NCBI RefSeq assembly: GCF_003991205.1
Contig: NZ_RXOZ01000011.1
Coordinates: 186,001 to 250,000, forward strand
Length of the DNA stretch: 64,000 nucleotides
Direction: 5' to 3'
From: Georgenia sp. SYP-B2076
GTDB lineage: Bacteria; Actinomycetota; Actinomycetes; Actinomycetales; Actinomycetaceae
Position 1 is the stretch's first letter; each line of letters begins with the position of its first letter. The notes under the pieces were generated by a model, which was not told the origin of the DNA, searched no databases, and was given only the letters and a program-made list of their open reading frames with translations. The translations under genes were made by a program, and so were the position numbers. Shown in pieces: positions 8,614-21,441 of the stretch.

Positions 8614-11121
8614 TCAGCTGAACGTCAACACCAGCTGAGGCCTGTAGGACGCGGCAGCGTGCTCGCGCGACCAGAACCACAGCCGGTCGGTCCCCGCGCT
8701 GGTGATTCCCATGGAGACCGAGGTGCCCAGGAACGGCTGGAGGCTGGCCGGTGAGACGCCGGCGCTGTACGCCGCGTTCGGAACAGCCCCTGCGGGGAGC
8801 GTACCCAGGGCCGCGCCCGTCAATGCAGGTCGGTTCGCCCAGTTGAGCGTGGCCTCGGACCAGGCGTCGCCGGAGACGCGGATGGTGTGCGGTTCATCGG
8901 TGCCGGCCGAAGCCAGGGTAGTGGTCCGGTACCTCAGCACCGCTCCTGTCAGCGTCTTGCCGGCCGGGGCGGCCGGCAGGGCGAAGCGCAGGTACGCGAT
9001 CTGCCCGGGGTTCGTCCCCTGAGATGCCAGCGACGCGGACGTCCCGTTGCTGGTGGTGGGTGCGCCGGCGTTGGCGGTCGCGTCGGCGATGGGGGTCCGG
9101 GTGATCACCACCGGGCTCGTGGCGGCTGGTTTGAAGTTGGCGGTGTACGTCGTCGCGACTGCCGGCGTCGCCACGTCATGCGTCGCTGAACCGCCGTCGG
9201 ACCAGGTGTCGAACTGGTACGCCACCCCTCCCACGGTTTGTGGAGAAGGGGCGCCGAGCTTGCGTATGACTCCCACCACGCTGTCCGTCGTGAGGGGAAG
9301 CGTGCGCGGCTGATCGTCCAGGTTCAGTGACAGGCCGGGGGTGTTGGACCGAAGGGTGATCGGTACGACGGTGGGCCTGAGATCCACATAGCTGTCCTGG
9401 GTGCGACCGCCGGAATCCCGCACCGTCAGATGGATGCGGTACCACACGTTCGTCTCGGTGTGACCGGTCGTGGCGATCGTGAACTGACCCGTCCGCGATC
9501 CGGTTGTCGGGGGCACGAATGGATGGACGTGCTGATCGTGGTGGAAATCGACCGTCCACGTGAATGCGCTTGCCGGGAGAGTCCCGTCCTCCGGATCTGT
9601 CGCCGTCCCGTTATAGGTGAACGTCTGCCCGCCCACATACTTGACGTCGTTCAGGGGACTGCTGATTGTCCCCGTCGGGGCGGCGTCGTTCTTGACCGTC
9701 AACGTCGCCACCGAGCTCGTCACACTCCCCGCCGCATTCGTGACGACAACACGAAACCCGGCACCGTTGTCGCCTGCTGACGCCGAGCTCAGCGTGTAGC
9801 TGCTCCCCGTCGCGCCGGCGATGTTCGCGCCGTTGCGCTGCCACTGATAGCTAAACGGCCCGGTCCCGCCCGCCACAACCGAGAACGTCACCGACTCCCC
9901 GGTTCCGACCGTCTGGCTCGCGGGTTGGGTCTGAATGGTCGGTGCCAGGGACCCCGTGTACGTGACCCTGACGACGGCGCCGCTGCCCCGCGACAGGTAG
10001 TACAGGTTCCCGTCCGGGCCAACCTTCAGATCCACCGGGTGTGGCGTGGTCGTTGTGGCGAAGTCCGTCACGGTCTTGGTCACGGGATCGATCCGCCTGA
10101 TCCAGTGGTTGCAGAAGTCCGCGAAAAAGTAGTCGCCGACGTAGTCGCTCGGGTACCTCATCGTTGCAGGGTTGTAGAAGGCCCCGCCCGTGATCGCGCA
10201 GCCGTTCACTGGTGCCGCGGTGTCGTGGGGGTACGCGTAGAAGGGGCTGATGAAGCGAGGATCCGTCGTCGGCCCCTCGGTGGTGGGCCACCCGTAGTTG
10301 CCGCCCCGCACCGTGTCGTTGATCTCTTCCCACGCACTGCCCCCGACGTCGTTCACGAAGATCTTGTTCGTGCCGGGTTGGAAGGTGAACGTGAAGGGAT
10401 TCCGGAATCCGAGCGCCCAGATTGCCCGGTTCTTGCCTGAGGCGGTGGCGAAGAACGGGTTGTCCGTGGGAATAGTTCCATCCGCATTGATTCGGAGGAC
10501 CTTGCCCAGCAGGTTGTTCAAGTTTTGAGAGTTGGAGCCGTTAGCGTTTTCGCCCACTGCTACGTACAGCTTGCCGTCGGCGCCGAAGTTCATCGCACCG
10601 CCGTTGTGGATGTTCACAGTGCTCAAGTTGTCGAGGTCAAGAATGGGCGTCTCGACGACCGCCCCGCCGGACCTGAGTGCCACGTCACCGTCGGCCACAA
10701 ATCGCGACACGCGGTTGTGCGGCACCGGCGTGAACGACGCGTAGTACAGGTAGACGTACTTGTTCGTCGCAAAGTTTGGATCGATCGCGATGCCGGTCAG
10801 GCCTCGTTCGCCCTGGTCGTCGGTGGTGATCTTGAGAAACGGCGTCGGCAGCGTGGTGCCGTTCTTGACGATCCGCACCGTCCCGTCCTGTGCGACGACG
10901 AACAGCCGGCCGTCGGGAGCGAACGCCATGGCCGTCACCCTGCCGAGCCCGGTTCCCCACGTAGTCTGGGTGAAGCCTGCGGGGTACGTCACTGCGCTAG
11001 CCGGGGAGGGCGGAACCAGCATTGTTACCGCCACAGTGGCGAGCAGCAGTATCGAGATGAAAAGCCGCCTACCCACGACAATTCCGTTTCGTGTCGCCGG
11101 AAATACCGCGTGGTGCTTCAT
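8614..11121 (-). CDS. secreted PQQ-dependent sugar dehydrogenase with Ig-like and DNRLRE-type domains
   Basis: An 835-residue exported multidomain protein. The signal peptide spans ~1-43, with cleavage likely after ASA. Residues ~45-390 form a six-bladed propeller like soluble quinoprotein glucose/sorbosone dehydrogenases: repeated PDGRLFV and ADGKLYVAVGE turns, the VNIHNGG segment with the presumed catalytic His, FRNPFTFTF and VNDVGGSAWEE. Next come an Ig-like domain (~393-480), a beta-rich domain with a His-rich loop (FHHDQHVHPF), a short GxxAYQFDTWSDGG domain, and a C-terminal DNRLRE/CBM96-like domain (~670-835). It probably oxidises sugars or binds carbohydrate outside the cell. The gene and its upstream region are noticeably less GC-rich than their neighbours, suggesting acquisition. 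Confidence 0.88.
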   Translation of the reverse strand: MKHHAVFPATRNGIVVGRRLFISILLLATVAVTMLVPPSPASAVTYPAGFTQTTWGTGLGRVTAMAFAPDGRLFVVAQDGTVRIVKNGTTLPTPFLKITTDDQGERGLTGIAIDPNFATNKYVYLYYASFTPVPHNRVSRFVADGDVALRSGGAVVETPILDLDNLSTVNIHNGGAMNFGADGKLYVAVGENANGSNSQNLNNLLGKVLRINADGTIPTDNPFFATASGKNRAIWALGFRNPFTFTFQPGTNKIFVNDVGGSAWEEINDTVRGGNYGWPTTEGPTTDPRFISPFYAYPHDTAAPVNGCAITGGAFYNPATMRYPSDYVGDYFFADFCNHWIRRIDPVTKTVTDFATTTTPHPVDLKVGPDGNLYYLSRGSGAVVRVTYTGSLAPTIQTQPASQTVGTGESVTFSVVAGGTGPFSYQWQRNGANIAGATGSSYTLSSASAGDNGAGFRVVVTNAAGSVTSSVATLTVKNDAAPTGTISSPLNDVKYVGGQTFTYNGTATDPEDGTLPASAFTWTVDFHHDQHVHPFVPPTTGSRTGQFTIATTGHTETNVWYRIHLTVRDSGGRTQDSYVDLRPTVVPITLRSNTPGLSLNLDDQPRTLPLTTDSVVGVIRKLGAPSPQTVGGVAYQFDTWSDGGSATHDVATPAVATTYTANFKPAATSPVVITRTPIADATANAGAPTTSNGTSASLASQGTNPGQIAYLRFALPAAPAGKTLTGAVLRYRTTTLASAGTDEPHTIRVSGDAWSEATLNWANRPALTGAALGTLPAGAVPNAAYSAGVSPASLQPFLGTSVSMGITSAGTDRLWFWSREHAAASYRPQLVLTFS

Positions 11122-11801
11122 CAGCCGGCCCTCTTCTCAGCCCGAAGTGCCTCACACGTCTGCCCGACGTGCCCGAAGCCTGCCGACCGCCCCGTGGGGT
11201 GTCAAGCGTTTCGGGGCATCAATACCGTGGACGTAGGTCCGACGGTAGGCATAGCCCTAGCGGTTGTAACGGACTCTGCGCTCCCTCACAAATGGGGGTG
11301 TCTGCGCGGCTGACCAGGCATGATCTCAGAAGAGGTGATGGGGTGATCGAGAACCACGCCGGTGGTATTCGATTCCTGCGCCTGCAGGTCGAGCATAATT
11401 GGACGAAACTATTAGGTATCCTGAATTTTGGACGGACGTGCCGAAACGCCAACGCATGCACCACGTTGCGGGCAGTGAGGCACCGGCCGACGTTTCGGGC
11501 GGCCGGGGCGTCGAGCGCTGGTGTCGCCGAGACCGACAAGCGTGCCGGCGCGAGGTTGGGGACCTGCTGCACCTACCGGCAGGGCGGGGGGTTCGTCGCA
11601 GGGACGTCAAGCCGCCCGGCAGGGTCCGGCGTCACACCGGACGGCATTGCTCGCGTGGGGGCGTGCCCGTACCGCGAGCACTCAGGATCGCTACGTTGCC
11701 CGGCGTCGGCCCGCGACGCTCGGCAGTGAAGATGGTCGGCCGGGAGCGGACGCGCGAAGTTCGTCGTCGTCGCTGACGGGGCGAGGTTGACCGAGACGGC
11801 A
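11122..11801. other. gene-poor, relatively AT-rich stretch
   Basis: About 680 bp between the PQQ dehydrogenase start and the tRNA-Asn terminator. The part around 11390-11440 is strikingly AT-rich for this genome and contains two TTGGACG copies ~22 bp apart. Open frames exist on both strands, but none resembles a known protein or has a convincing ribosome binding site. It may hold the PQQ-gene promoter and decayed foreign DNA. Confidence 0.5.
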
Positions 11802-11832
11802 GAGGCCCGGAACTGTTGCAGTTCCGGGCCTC
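11802..11832 (-). terminator. terminator of tRNA-Asn
   Basis: A perfect 14-bp inverted repeat (GAGGCCCGGAACTG and its complement) with a 3-nt TTG loop, located 5 bp after the tRNA-Asn 3' end on the minus strand. Confidence 0.85.
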
Positions 11833-11837
11833 GTGGG

Positions 11838-11910
<73 letters not shown>

Positions 11911-11974
11911 TCGCGAGATAGGACTCTAGCAAAGATTCATCGGCGCCCCGGACCGCCGAGCCCCTCCCGGGCGG

Positions 11975-12484
11975 TTATGTGTCCAGTCCCACAGCTGAGC
12001 GCGCGTGCTGTTCGAGCTCGTCGACGAGGCGGCGTTCCTCGTCATCACCACGGATCGGCCCCGTCACCGTGAGCTGCGAGAGGAGCTCGCCGTCCTCACC
12101 CCGCCGGATGAGGACCTGGGCCGTCGCCCCGCCCGGCATGTCCCTGCTCTCGGTGTGGACTACGGAGGACTGCACCCGCTCGCGGAGCGCTGAGGTGAAC
12201 GGCTCGACCTCGTCCGTCAGGGTCGTCAGCACCAGGGGCCGGCGCGCGCCGTCGACCCACGTGACGGTGAACTGCCGGACGTCGCCGTCCCACCGGCCGT
12301 GCTGGACCTCGTGCCACGGGTGGCGGCCCCGCACGCCCGAGGTGTCGGCGAGGACCAGGACGCCGGCCGTTACCAGGGCCCACGAGCCGTCGGCGAGCTC
12401 GGCGGCCGCCATGACGTTGTCCGACTTCGGCAGGTGTGCGATGACGTCCTTGGGTGCGCGCGACCCACGGCGACTCAGAATCAT
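11975..12484 (-). CDS. conserved actinobacterial hypothetical protein
   Basis: A 169-residue protein of unknown function, located between tRNA-Asn and tRNA-Met. The first half looks like a beta-rich, PH-like or DUF-type fold (VMAAAELADGSWALVTAGVLVLAD, then GRHPWHEVQHGRWDG and FTVTWVDGARRPLVL). The second half is more helical and acidic (GDDEERRLVDELEQHARSAV). There is no signal peptide or membrane segment. It is oriented away from tRNA-Met, and their promoters lie back to back. A TAGCGT hexamer 7 nt before ATG suggests a leaderless mRNA. I do not recognise a specific function. Confidence 0.75.
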   Translation of the reverse strand: MILSRRGSRAPKDVIAHLPKSDNVMAAAELADGSWALVTAGVLVLADTSGVRGRHPWHEVQHGRWDGDVRQFTVTWVDGARRPLVLTTLTDEVEPFTSALRERVQSSVVHTESRDMPGGATAQVLIRRGEDGELLSQLTVTGPIRGDDEERRLVDELEQHARSAVGLDT

Positions 12485-12491
12485 GCGTCAC

Positions 12492-12497
12492 ACGCTA
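12492..12497 (-). promoter_or_regulatory. leaderless-type -10 element
   Basis: On the minus strand, TAGCGT with a 7-nt spacer to the ATG at 12484. No Shine-Dalgarno sequence is present. Confidence 0.45.
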
Positions 12498-12512
12498 GCT
12501 GGCCGGCCCCGG

Positions 12513-12518
12513 TACGCT
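12513..12518 (+). promoter_or_regulatory. -10 element of tRNA-Met
   Basis: TACGCT, a TANNNT-type hexamer, 31 bp before the mature 5' end of tRNA-Met. No convincing -35 is seen. Confidence 0.4.
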
Positions 12519-12549
12519 GAACGCCGTCGTGCGCACGGACGTGCCAGAC

Positions 12550-12623
12550 GCCCCTGTAGCTCAGCTGGTCAGAGCAGCGAACTCATAATTCGTCGGTCGC
12601 GGGTTCAAGTCCTGCCGGGGGCA
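12550..12623 (+). tRNA. tRNA-Met (anticodon CAT); integration target
   Basis: A 74-nt cloverleaf. Acceptor GCCCCTG pairs with CGGGGGC, the anticodon stem GCGAA/TTCGT encloses loop CTCATAA (CAT), the variable loop contains CGGTC, and the T-arm is GCGGG-TTCAAGT-CCTGC. The discriminator is A and CCA is not encoded. The sequence resembles actinobacterial elongator tRNA-Met; a tRNA-Ile2 (CAT read by lysidine) is less likely. From the anticodon loop to the 3' end it is duplicated at 41890-41931 and 57967-58007, so this tRNA is the attachment target of the islands that follow. Confidence 0.95.
12582..12623 (+). repeat. att direct repeat DR1 (3' half of tRNA-Met)
   Basis: The 42 nt from CTCAT of the anticodon loop to the discriminator base. 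It matches DR2 (41890-41931) at 41 of 42 positions. Crossover inside the anticodon loop is typical of tyrosine integrases, with the element restoring the 3' half of the tRNA. Confidence 0.9.
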
Positions 12624-12823
12624 CCGTTTATGCAGGTCAGGACCTAGTGGGTGATTCAGGACAGACGGTGTCCGGCTTGTGGCCCGCAGGTCTGCGGACC
12701 GGCGCCCGTGGGGGAGCGGCGGGACAACCGTCCTCACCACGTTCGTTGTTTCGCGGGTCAGGCACTGCATGAAGACCTCACCATCGCTGGCGCGGGCGAT
12801 GCAAAGGCGTGACTTGCCCGAAG
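12624..12823. repeat. left-end repeat, copy A
   Basis: About 200 bp directly after tRNA-Met. It matches copy C (41932-42070, after DR2) for ~140 bp and copy B (25996-26150) for its last ~155 bp. No gene is assigned. Short frames on both strands exist, but the copies differ by indels and substitutions scattered through all codon positions, so it looks like a non-coding end sequence of the island family. Confidence 0.8.
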
Positions 12824-13282
12824 AACGACCTCGGCGCAGGGGTGCCCACCCCCATGTCATCTGCGCTGGCAGAAGCACTGGACCTGCCGCTCATGGTGCC
12901 CAACGTAGAAGACCCCTGTGTGCGCCCCCGGTCCGGTCTCTGCTCCACGACTAATGCGACATCGCTGAGAACAGCGGGCACCGGCTCGCCGGCGGGGCGG
13001 TGCCCGCTCCGTCGGCGGTCCCCGTGGTGGGGAAGCGACGGCGCCGAGGCTCAGTAGACGTTCTGTTGCTCGTCTGTGTCCGGCAGTGGTGTCGTCCCTT
13101 CTCCAACGTCACAACGGCCGTGGGCCTTCTTGGGTTCGGCGGCGAAGCCTCACGCAGGGTACTGGCGGTCACGGGAACCCCCTTCCCGGAACACGCACCT
13201 GCGACTGACCGATCCGGTTGTCCACCCGCCGCATCGTCGGAGCGTCCCGACCACACCTCAGCGGTGGCGGCACGGCAGGGCG
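12824..13282. other. gene-free stretch with a strong hairpin
   Basis: A ~460-bp gap between the left-end repeat and the VOC gene. It contains a perfect 11-bp inverted repeat (AGCGGGCACCG at 12973-12983 and its complement at 12998-13008) that could end the long minus-strand array. No T-tract follows. Nothing else is recognised. Confidence 0.5.
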
Positions 13283-13696
13283 TCAACACGCGTAGAGAAG
13301 AATGTCCAGGGCCGAGCGCGGTCGTTGCTCCGGACTGGGCTGGGCAATGATGACTCGAATTCCGTCTGGGTCGCGACCTTCGACGAATTGCACCCCGCCG
13401 CTGGCGTGCGTGTGCGTGTGGCAGCCGCGAGCCTGCAGCGCCTGCTCGAAGTACGCGAGCCCTGCCGTGCTGTCGGTGGCCCACATGAGGCACTGCACCC
13501 CGATGCCCCCCGACGGGTGCGGTGCTTGACGGCCCTTCTCGATCAAGTAGATCTGGAAGCCCTCGGGGGCCAACATCAGGGCGGCCTCGCCCTCGCGGAG
13601 GGTGGTCTGGCAGTCAAAGACATCGTGGTAGAAATCGACCGATCGGTCGAGGTCGGTGACGAAGATGACCGACGATGCCACCGTGGCACGCTCCAT
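13283..13696 (-). CDS. VOC-family (glyoxalase/bleomycin-resistance fold) protein
   Basis: A 137-residue single-domain protein with paired beta-alpha-beta-beta-beta units: VIFVTDLDRSVDFYHDVF at ~9-27 and a second unit from QCLMWATDSTAGLAYFEQAL to GVQFVEGRDPDGIRVIIAQP. That second motif (F-x-DPDGxRxxI) is typical of VOC metal-binding enzymes and resistance proteins. Substrate is unknown. GAGGAAAGGG lies 9 nt before ATG. It is the last gene of the minus-strand array that starts at the SufR-like gene and follows tal by 62 bp. Confidence 0.85.
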   Translation of the reverse strand: MERATVASSVIFVTDLDRSVDFYHDVFDCQTTLREGEAALMLAPEGFQIYLIEKGRQAPHPSGGIGVQCLMWATDSTAGLAYFEQALQARGCHTHTHASGGVQFVEGRDPDGIRVIIAQPSPEQRPRSALDILLYAC

Positions 13697-13758
13697 CGCT
13701 ATTGCCCTTTCCTCAGCCGATCGAACGTGGGCTGCGCTGCGCCGAATTCGTCATCCGG

Positions 13759-14907
13759 TCAAGGTCGGTGTGCTGGGGGAGCGGTCATTGCCGGGGTCAG
13801 CGGCGGGCGTGGCCGCAGGCGTGCGGCCAGCTGGTCGCCGAGCCCGTCCCAGCTCGCGTCGAAGGTCGCCAGGCCGTCGTCCTCGAGGGTCTGGACGACG
13901 TCGTCGTAGTCGATGCCAAGGCCCCGGAGGCCGTCCAGGACGCGATGCGCGTCGTCGTACTGGTCGCGTACCGAGTCGGCCGGGACCTCGCCGTGGTCGG
14001 CGACCGCGCGGAGCGTGGCCTCAGGCATGGTGTTGACGACGCCCGGGGCGACGAGGTCGACGACGTAGCGGGTGTCGGGGTACGCGGGATCCTTGGTGGA
14101 GGTCGACGCCCACAGGGGCCGTTGTGGGCGCGCGCCCGCCGAGCGCAGGGACGCCCAGCGGGCTGACGAGAAGACCCGCTCGTAGTGCTCGTACGCGACC
14201 CGGGCGTTGGCGATGGCCGCGCGCCCGCGCAGCGCGGCCGCCGCCGGGGTGGCGATCTGGTCGAGGCGGGCGTCGACCTCGGTGTCCACCCGGGAGACGA
14301 AGAACGAGGCGACGGAGCCGATCATGGACAGGTCGCGCCCGGCCGCGCGGGCCCGTTCCATGCCCTCCAGGAAGGCGTCCATGACGGCGTCGTAGCGGGC
14401 GAGGGAGAAGATGAGTGTGATGTTGATGCTGATGCCCTCGGCCAGGCAGGTGGCGATCGCGGGCAGCCCCTGACGGGCCGCGGGGATCTTGATGAACAGG
14501 TTGGGCCGGTCGACGGCCCACCACAGCGCCCGCGCCTCCGCGATGGTGGCCTCGGTGTCGCGCGCGAGGCGGGGGTCGACCTCGATCGAGACCCGGCCGT
14601 CGACGCCGCCGGTGGCCTCGTAGACCGGGCGAAGCACGTCGCACGCCCAGCGCACGTCGAACGTGGTCAGCGCGCGCAGCGCCTCGCCGACGTCCACGCC
14701 GCGCGCCGCGAGGTCCGCGATCTGGGCGTCGTAGGCGTCACCGCTGGTGATGGCCTTGGCGAAAATGGTCGGGTTGGTCGTCACGCCCACCACGTGCTCG
14801 CGTTCCACGAGATCCGCCAGCGTTCCCGACCTCAGCCGCTCCCGGCTGAGGTCGTCCAGCCAGACGGAGACGCCCGCCTCGCTCAGGGTGGTGAGTGGGA
14901 CGCTCAT
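13759..14907 (-). CDS. tal: transaldolase
   Basis: A 382-residue transaldolase of the longer actinobacterial type. It transfers a dihydroxyacetone unit between sugar phosphates in the non-oxidative pentose phosphate pathway. The Schiff-base lysine is K140 in NLFIKIPA. The [11 protein letters not shown] motif (43-53) and the [14 protein letters not shown] block are intact. RBS GGAGGAG lies 6-7 nt before ATG. It sits 22 bp after the DoxX-like gene in a minus-strand array with gap and acnA. Because it lies inside an island, it is probably a second copy of a backbone enzyme, made under a different regulator. Confidence 0.95.
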   Translation of the reverse strand: MSVPLTTLSEAGVSVWLDDLSRERLRSGTLADLVEREHVVGVTTNPTIFAKAITSGDAYDAQIADLAARGVDVGEALRALTTFDVRWACDVLRPVYEATGGVDGRVSIEVDPRLARDTEATIAEARALWWAVDRPNLFIKIPAARQGLPAIATCLAEGISINITLIFSLARYDAVMDAFLEGMERARAAGRDLSMIGSVASFFVSRVDTEVDARLDQIATPAAAALRGRAAIANARVAYEHYERVFSSARWASLRSAGARPQRPLWASTSTKDPAYPDTRYVVDLVAPGVVNTMPEATLRAVADHGEVPADSVRDQYDDAHRVLDGLRGLGIDYDDVVQTLEDDGLATFDASWDGLGDQLAARLRPRPPLTPAMTAPPAHRP

Positions 14908-14929
14908 GATGCTCCTCCTACCGGCGCGG

Positions 14930-15394
14930 TCAGCGGGCGGCGCGGGCCGGAGCGTTTCCGGCCTGGTCGTAGACGCTGGCGAGGCGGCCCAGGGTCAGGG
15001 CGGCGAGCAGCAGCCCGAAGTCGCGCAGGGCCACGTCATAGAAGCCGGAGTAGGTCAGCAGGTTCAGGATGATGCCGGCCAGCCACAGGGCGACGACGTA
15101 GGCCCCGAAGCGCGGCCGGACCGCCACGAGGATGCCGGCCACGACCTCGACCACACCGACCACGAGCATGGCGGTGTGTGCGCTGATGGGCAGCAGGCTC
15201 ACGATCCACGGGGCGAGATAGGCCTCCCAGTTCGTCAGCACATTGGCGAACTTGTCCAGGCCGAAGACAATCGGGAGGACAGTGAAACCCACCCGTAGCA
15301 GCAGGAACGCCCCGTAGGCGGGCTCGGTCCGCGCCCTGTGCAGGACCCCCGTCCCCTCCCTCATGGCCGGGCTCCTGGCAACGTTGGCAGTCAT
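14930..15394 (-). CDS. DoxX-like integral membrane protein
   Basis: A 154-residue protein (from ATG 15394, with AAGGAG ~10 nt upstream; an earlier in-frame TTG overlaps that RBS and is unlikely). Four hydrophobic segments are visible: [64 protein letters not shown], and [18 protein letters not shown]. This is the topology of the DoxX family, whose members work with oxidoreductases at the membrane under thiol or oxidative stress. The 131-bp upstream gap has an AT-rich promoter-like stretch, so it may have its own promoter as well as read-through from the reductase gene. Confidence 0.8.
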   Translation of the reverse strand: MTANVARSPAMREGTGVLHRARTEPAYGAFLLLRVGFTVLPIVFGLDKFANVLTNWEAYLAPWIVSLLPISAHTAMLVVGVVEVVAGILVAVRPRFGAYVVALWLAGIILNLLTYSGFYDVALRDFGLLLAALTLGRLASVYDQAGNAPARAAR

Positions 15395-15399
15395 CGGGA

Positions 15400-15440
15400 T
15401 CAACTCCTTCTATAGATGAGACATCCTGGTTTTAGAATCC
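15400..15440 (-). promoter_or_regulatory. probable promoter/operator of the DoxX-tal segment
   Basis: An AT-rich island in a GC-rich gap. On the minus strand it contains the imperfect palindrome GATG-TCT-CATC, then CTATAG, then AAGGAG and the ATG. TTCTA and TAGAA flank it as an outer inverted repeat 20 bp apart. It probably carries a -10 and a regulator site; the regulator is unknown. Confidence 0.4.
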
Positions 15441-15525
15441 TCGCCCGGCGCCCTGTTGTCAACACCTGTCGGCGCGCGGGTGCATGTGAGCGCCCAAAGT
15501 CGCAGGTGCGCGGGATCGGCCGGGT

Positions 15526-16248
15526 TCAGTAGCCGGTGAACTCCTCGGTTCGGATGTCGTCGTCGTCGACGCCGGCAGTGTTGAGCACCCCGCGCATGGC
15601 GGTCACCATCGCCGCGGGGCCACTGAGGTAGTAGATGGGGGCGGTCAGGTCGTCGATGTATCGGGCGAGCATGGCCCCGTCCACATGGCCGGTTTCCCCG
15701 TCCCATCTGCGCCGTGACGTCTCGGGTCGCGTCATGGTGGCGACGAGGGTGAAGTCCTCGTTCGTCTGGTCGAGCATGCTCAGCTCGTCGAGGAAGGCGG
15801 CGTCCTCTGGGCGCTTGTTGGAGTAGAACACGATGATCGTGTGACCGGTGCGGTCATGGGCGGCCTGCAGGACGATGCTGCGGACCGGGGTGATGCCGAT
15901 CCCGCCGGTGAGGAAGACCGCGGGCCTGGCGACGTTGTGGTGGAGGGTGAACGAGCCGTAGGGCGCGTCCAGGGCGAGCTCGGTACCGATGGGCAGGTTC
16001 TTCAGGACGCGTTTGAAGGCGGTATCGCGCAGGCGGGTCGTGGCCATCAGTCGTGGCTCGTACGGGGCACTGGTCAGCGAAAAACCTCTGGTGGGCCCCT
16101 CGCCGTCGGTCTCGGTGGGGTCGAGCAGCGTGTAGTCGGCGAACTGGCCGGCCTTGTACTCAAAGCCTGCTGGCTTGTCGAAATAGAAGGCCATGGTGCC
16201 GTCGGCGACGTCGTGCCGCTCGAGCAGCCTCGTCCTTGGCAGTGACAC
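15526..16248 (-). CDS. FAD/NAD(P)-dependent oxidoreductase (ferredoxin-reductase fold)
   Basis: A 240-residue flavoprotein reductase of the ferredoxin-NADP reductase superfamily. The FAD-binding barrel carries RGFSLTSAP (54-62), a variant of RxYS. The NAD(P)-binding half has GGIGITPVRSI (115-125) and ends with a YLSGPAAMVTAMRGVL helix and the usual acidic/aromatic C-terminal EEFTGY. No [2Fe-2S] domain is fused. It should pass electrons from NAD(P)H to a separate partner, possibly the nearby hemerythrin, OsmC or membrane protein. GTG 16248 is chosen because GGAAGGAG lies 7 nt upstream; the longer open frame upstream is low-complexity. Confidence 0.88.
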   Translation of the reverse strand: MSLPRTRLLERHDVADGTMAFYFDKPAGFEYKAGQFADYTLLDPTETDGEGPTRGFSLTSAPYEPRLMATTRLRDTAFKRVLKNLPIGTELALDAPYGSFTLHHNVARPAVFLTGGIGITPVRSIVLQAAHDRTGHTIIVFYSNKRPEDAAFLDELSMLDQTNEDFTLVATMTRPETSRRRWDGETGHVDGAMLARYIDDLTAPIYYLSGPAAMVTAMRGVLNTAGVDDDDIRTEEFTGY

Positions 16249-16442
16249 GGTCTTGCTCCTTCCAAGCCGCTCGTGCGCGGTAACTCGGGTTGGGGTCGGG
16301 TCGACGCCGTGCGGACGGGCGCTGACCGAGGCGTCGGCTGCGGTGGTCCCGGGCTCGGTGTGCCCGGACCCCTGGTGATCGGCAGTGCGGCTGCCGCTGG
16401 TCCCGGCGGTCACGCGGCCGGGGCGCTCGTTGCTGGCCGCGA

Positions 16443-16712
16443 TCATCTCGTTGGTGGCCGTGGGAAGTGGTTTCCCTTCGGTGGGGCGGCGAATGACAGG
16501 GAGCCGCCGCAGGTGCAGGCCCTGACCGTGCGGTCGCGGGCGGAGGCGCCCCAGGAGCCGCAGCGGGTGCGGTCGCAGCGCCGGCGGTCGGTCAGCACCA
16601 CCCGTTTCACGCGTGTGGTGGATAGCAGCTTCACGCGCGGGATGGGCAGCAGCACCGAGTGCTGTGTGGCGGTGGCGAAGCCGCAGAGGGTGCACGTCCT
16701 GAGCGTTGTCAT
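16443..16712 (-). CDS. small Cys-rich protein, unknown
   Basis: An 89-residue basic protein with Cys at 7, 10, 46, 51, 67 and 69 (CTLC near the N-terminus, CDRTRC in the middle, CTC near the end). The pattern suggests zinc binding or Fe-S handling. ATG 16712 is preceded by GGAGGG at a good distance, and the gene lies 72 bp after acnA and ~195 bp before the reductase gene on the same strand, so it appears to be translated from the array. I do not recognise a family. It could be a rubredoxin-like or zinc-ribbon partner of the reductase. Confidence 0.55.
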   Translation of the reverse strand: MTTLRTCTLCGFATATQHSVLLPIPRVKLLSTTRVKRVVLTDRRRCDRTRCGSWGASARDRTVRACTCGGSLSFAAPPKGNHFPRPPTR

Positions 16713-16783
16713 GGTCAGTTCCCTCCTGCGGAGCGGTGTGGAGGCCCACGACGTTGTCGGCGTGGGCACGTTGGGCGATGTCG

Positions 16784-19606
<2,823 letters not shown>

Positions 19607-19615
19607 CTCCCTGGA

Positions 19616-20143
19616 TTAGATCTTCAACGGGTGGGCATCTCTTCCACGACGCGCGGGGTCTCCCGCCGTCGTGGCCGCGCCACTGCCGGGTCCGTGGACG
19701 GGGTACGCCTGGGCCAGGGTGGTGGTCAGGGTGATCTCGGTGCCGGCCAGGGCCTGGGTCAGCGGGCAGTGGACCGCTGCTGACTCGGCGATGCGCCGGA
19801 AGTCGTCCGTCAAGATGCCCAGGACCCGGGCGGTGACGTCGAGGTGGATCCCGTTGATCCCCGTACCGGGGACGAAGGTGACCTCCGCGGTGGCGTCGAG
19901 CTGCGTCGGGCGAGTGCCGTTCTGGGTGAGCTCGTGGGAGAGCTGCATCGCGAAGCAGGCCGAGTGCGCGGCGGCGAGAAGCTCCTCGGGTGACGTCCTC
20001 CACCCATCGTGGCTCGCGGTACGGGCCTGCCAGTCGACGTTGAACCTCCCCAGACCAGAGCTGGCGAGCGTGGTGGCGCCAGATCCGGACTGCAAGTCAC
20101 CGTTCCGGGTGGTGCTCCCCCTGCTGATGATTGGGGTGCCCAT
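19616..20143 (-). CDS. OsmC/Ohr-family peroxiredoxin
   Basis: A 175-residue OsmC-type thiol peroxidase that reduces organic hydroperoxides. The two redox Cys are C63 (AHSACFAMQLS) and C126 (AAVHCPLTQAL), both in the expected contexts. The start carries the OsmC-like segment WQARTASHDGWRTSPEELLAAAH. The last ~25 residues are a Gly/Ala/Arg-rich tail beyond the usual end. GGAAGGAGG precedes ATG. It sits between gap and acnA on the minus strand, matching an oxidative-stress role for the array. Confidence 0.92.
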   Translation of the reverse strand: MGTPIISRGSTTRNGDLQSGSGATTLASSGLGRFNVDWQARTASHDGWRTSPEELLAAAHSACFAMQLSHELTQNGTRPTQLDATAEVTFVPGTGINGIHLDVTARVLGILTDDFRRIAESAAVHCPLTQALAGTEITLTTTLAQAYPVHGPGSGAATTAGDPARRGRDAHPLKI

Positions 20144-20239
20144 GGTGTTCCTCCTTCCGTGGGCCCGGCCTGCGGACGCGAGCTGACGGCTCTTGCCGGC
20201 GCTGCGTGCCCGTGTGGGCGAGGACGCGCGTGGGCTCGG

Positions 20240-21328
<1,089 letters not shown>

Positions 21329-21441
21329 CTAGAACCCCCTGTGTTGGTTTCGTCCTGTTGCGATGCCTGCTGCTCCGGCCATGGCCTCGAACCGGCCCGA
21401 GAACACGCCTTGGGCGCACGGATCCATCGCGCCGGGGCCGG

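Noticed and set aside
12624-12878. Left-end repeat as a protein-coding gene
   Set aside because: A plus-strand frame is partly shared by copies A and B, but it lacks a start signal, is lost in copy C, and the minus-strand frame of copy B contains a stop.
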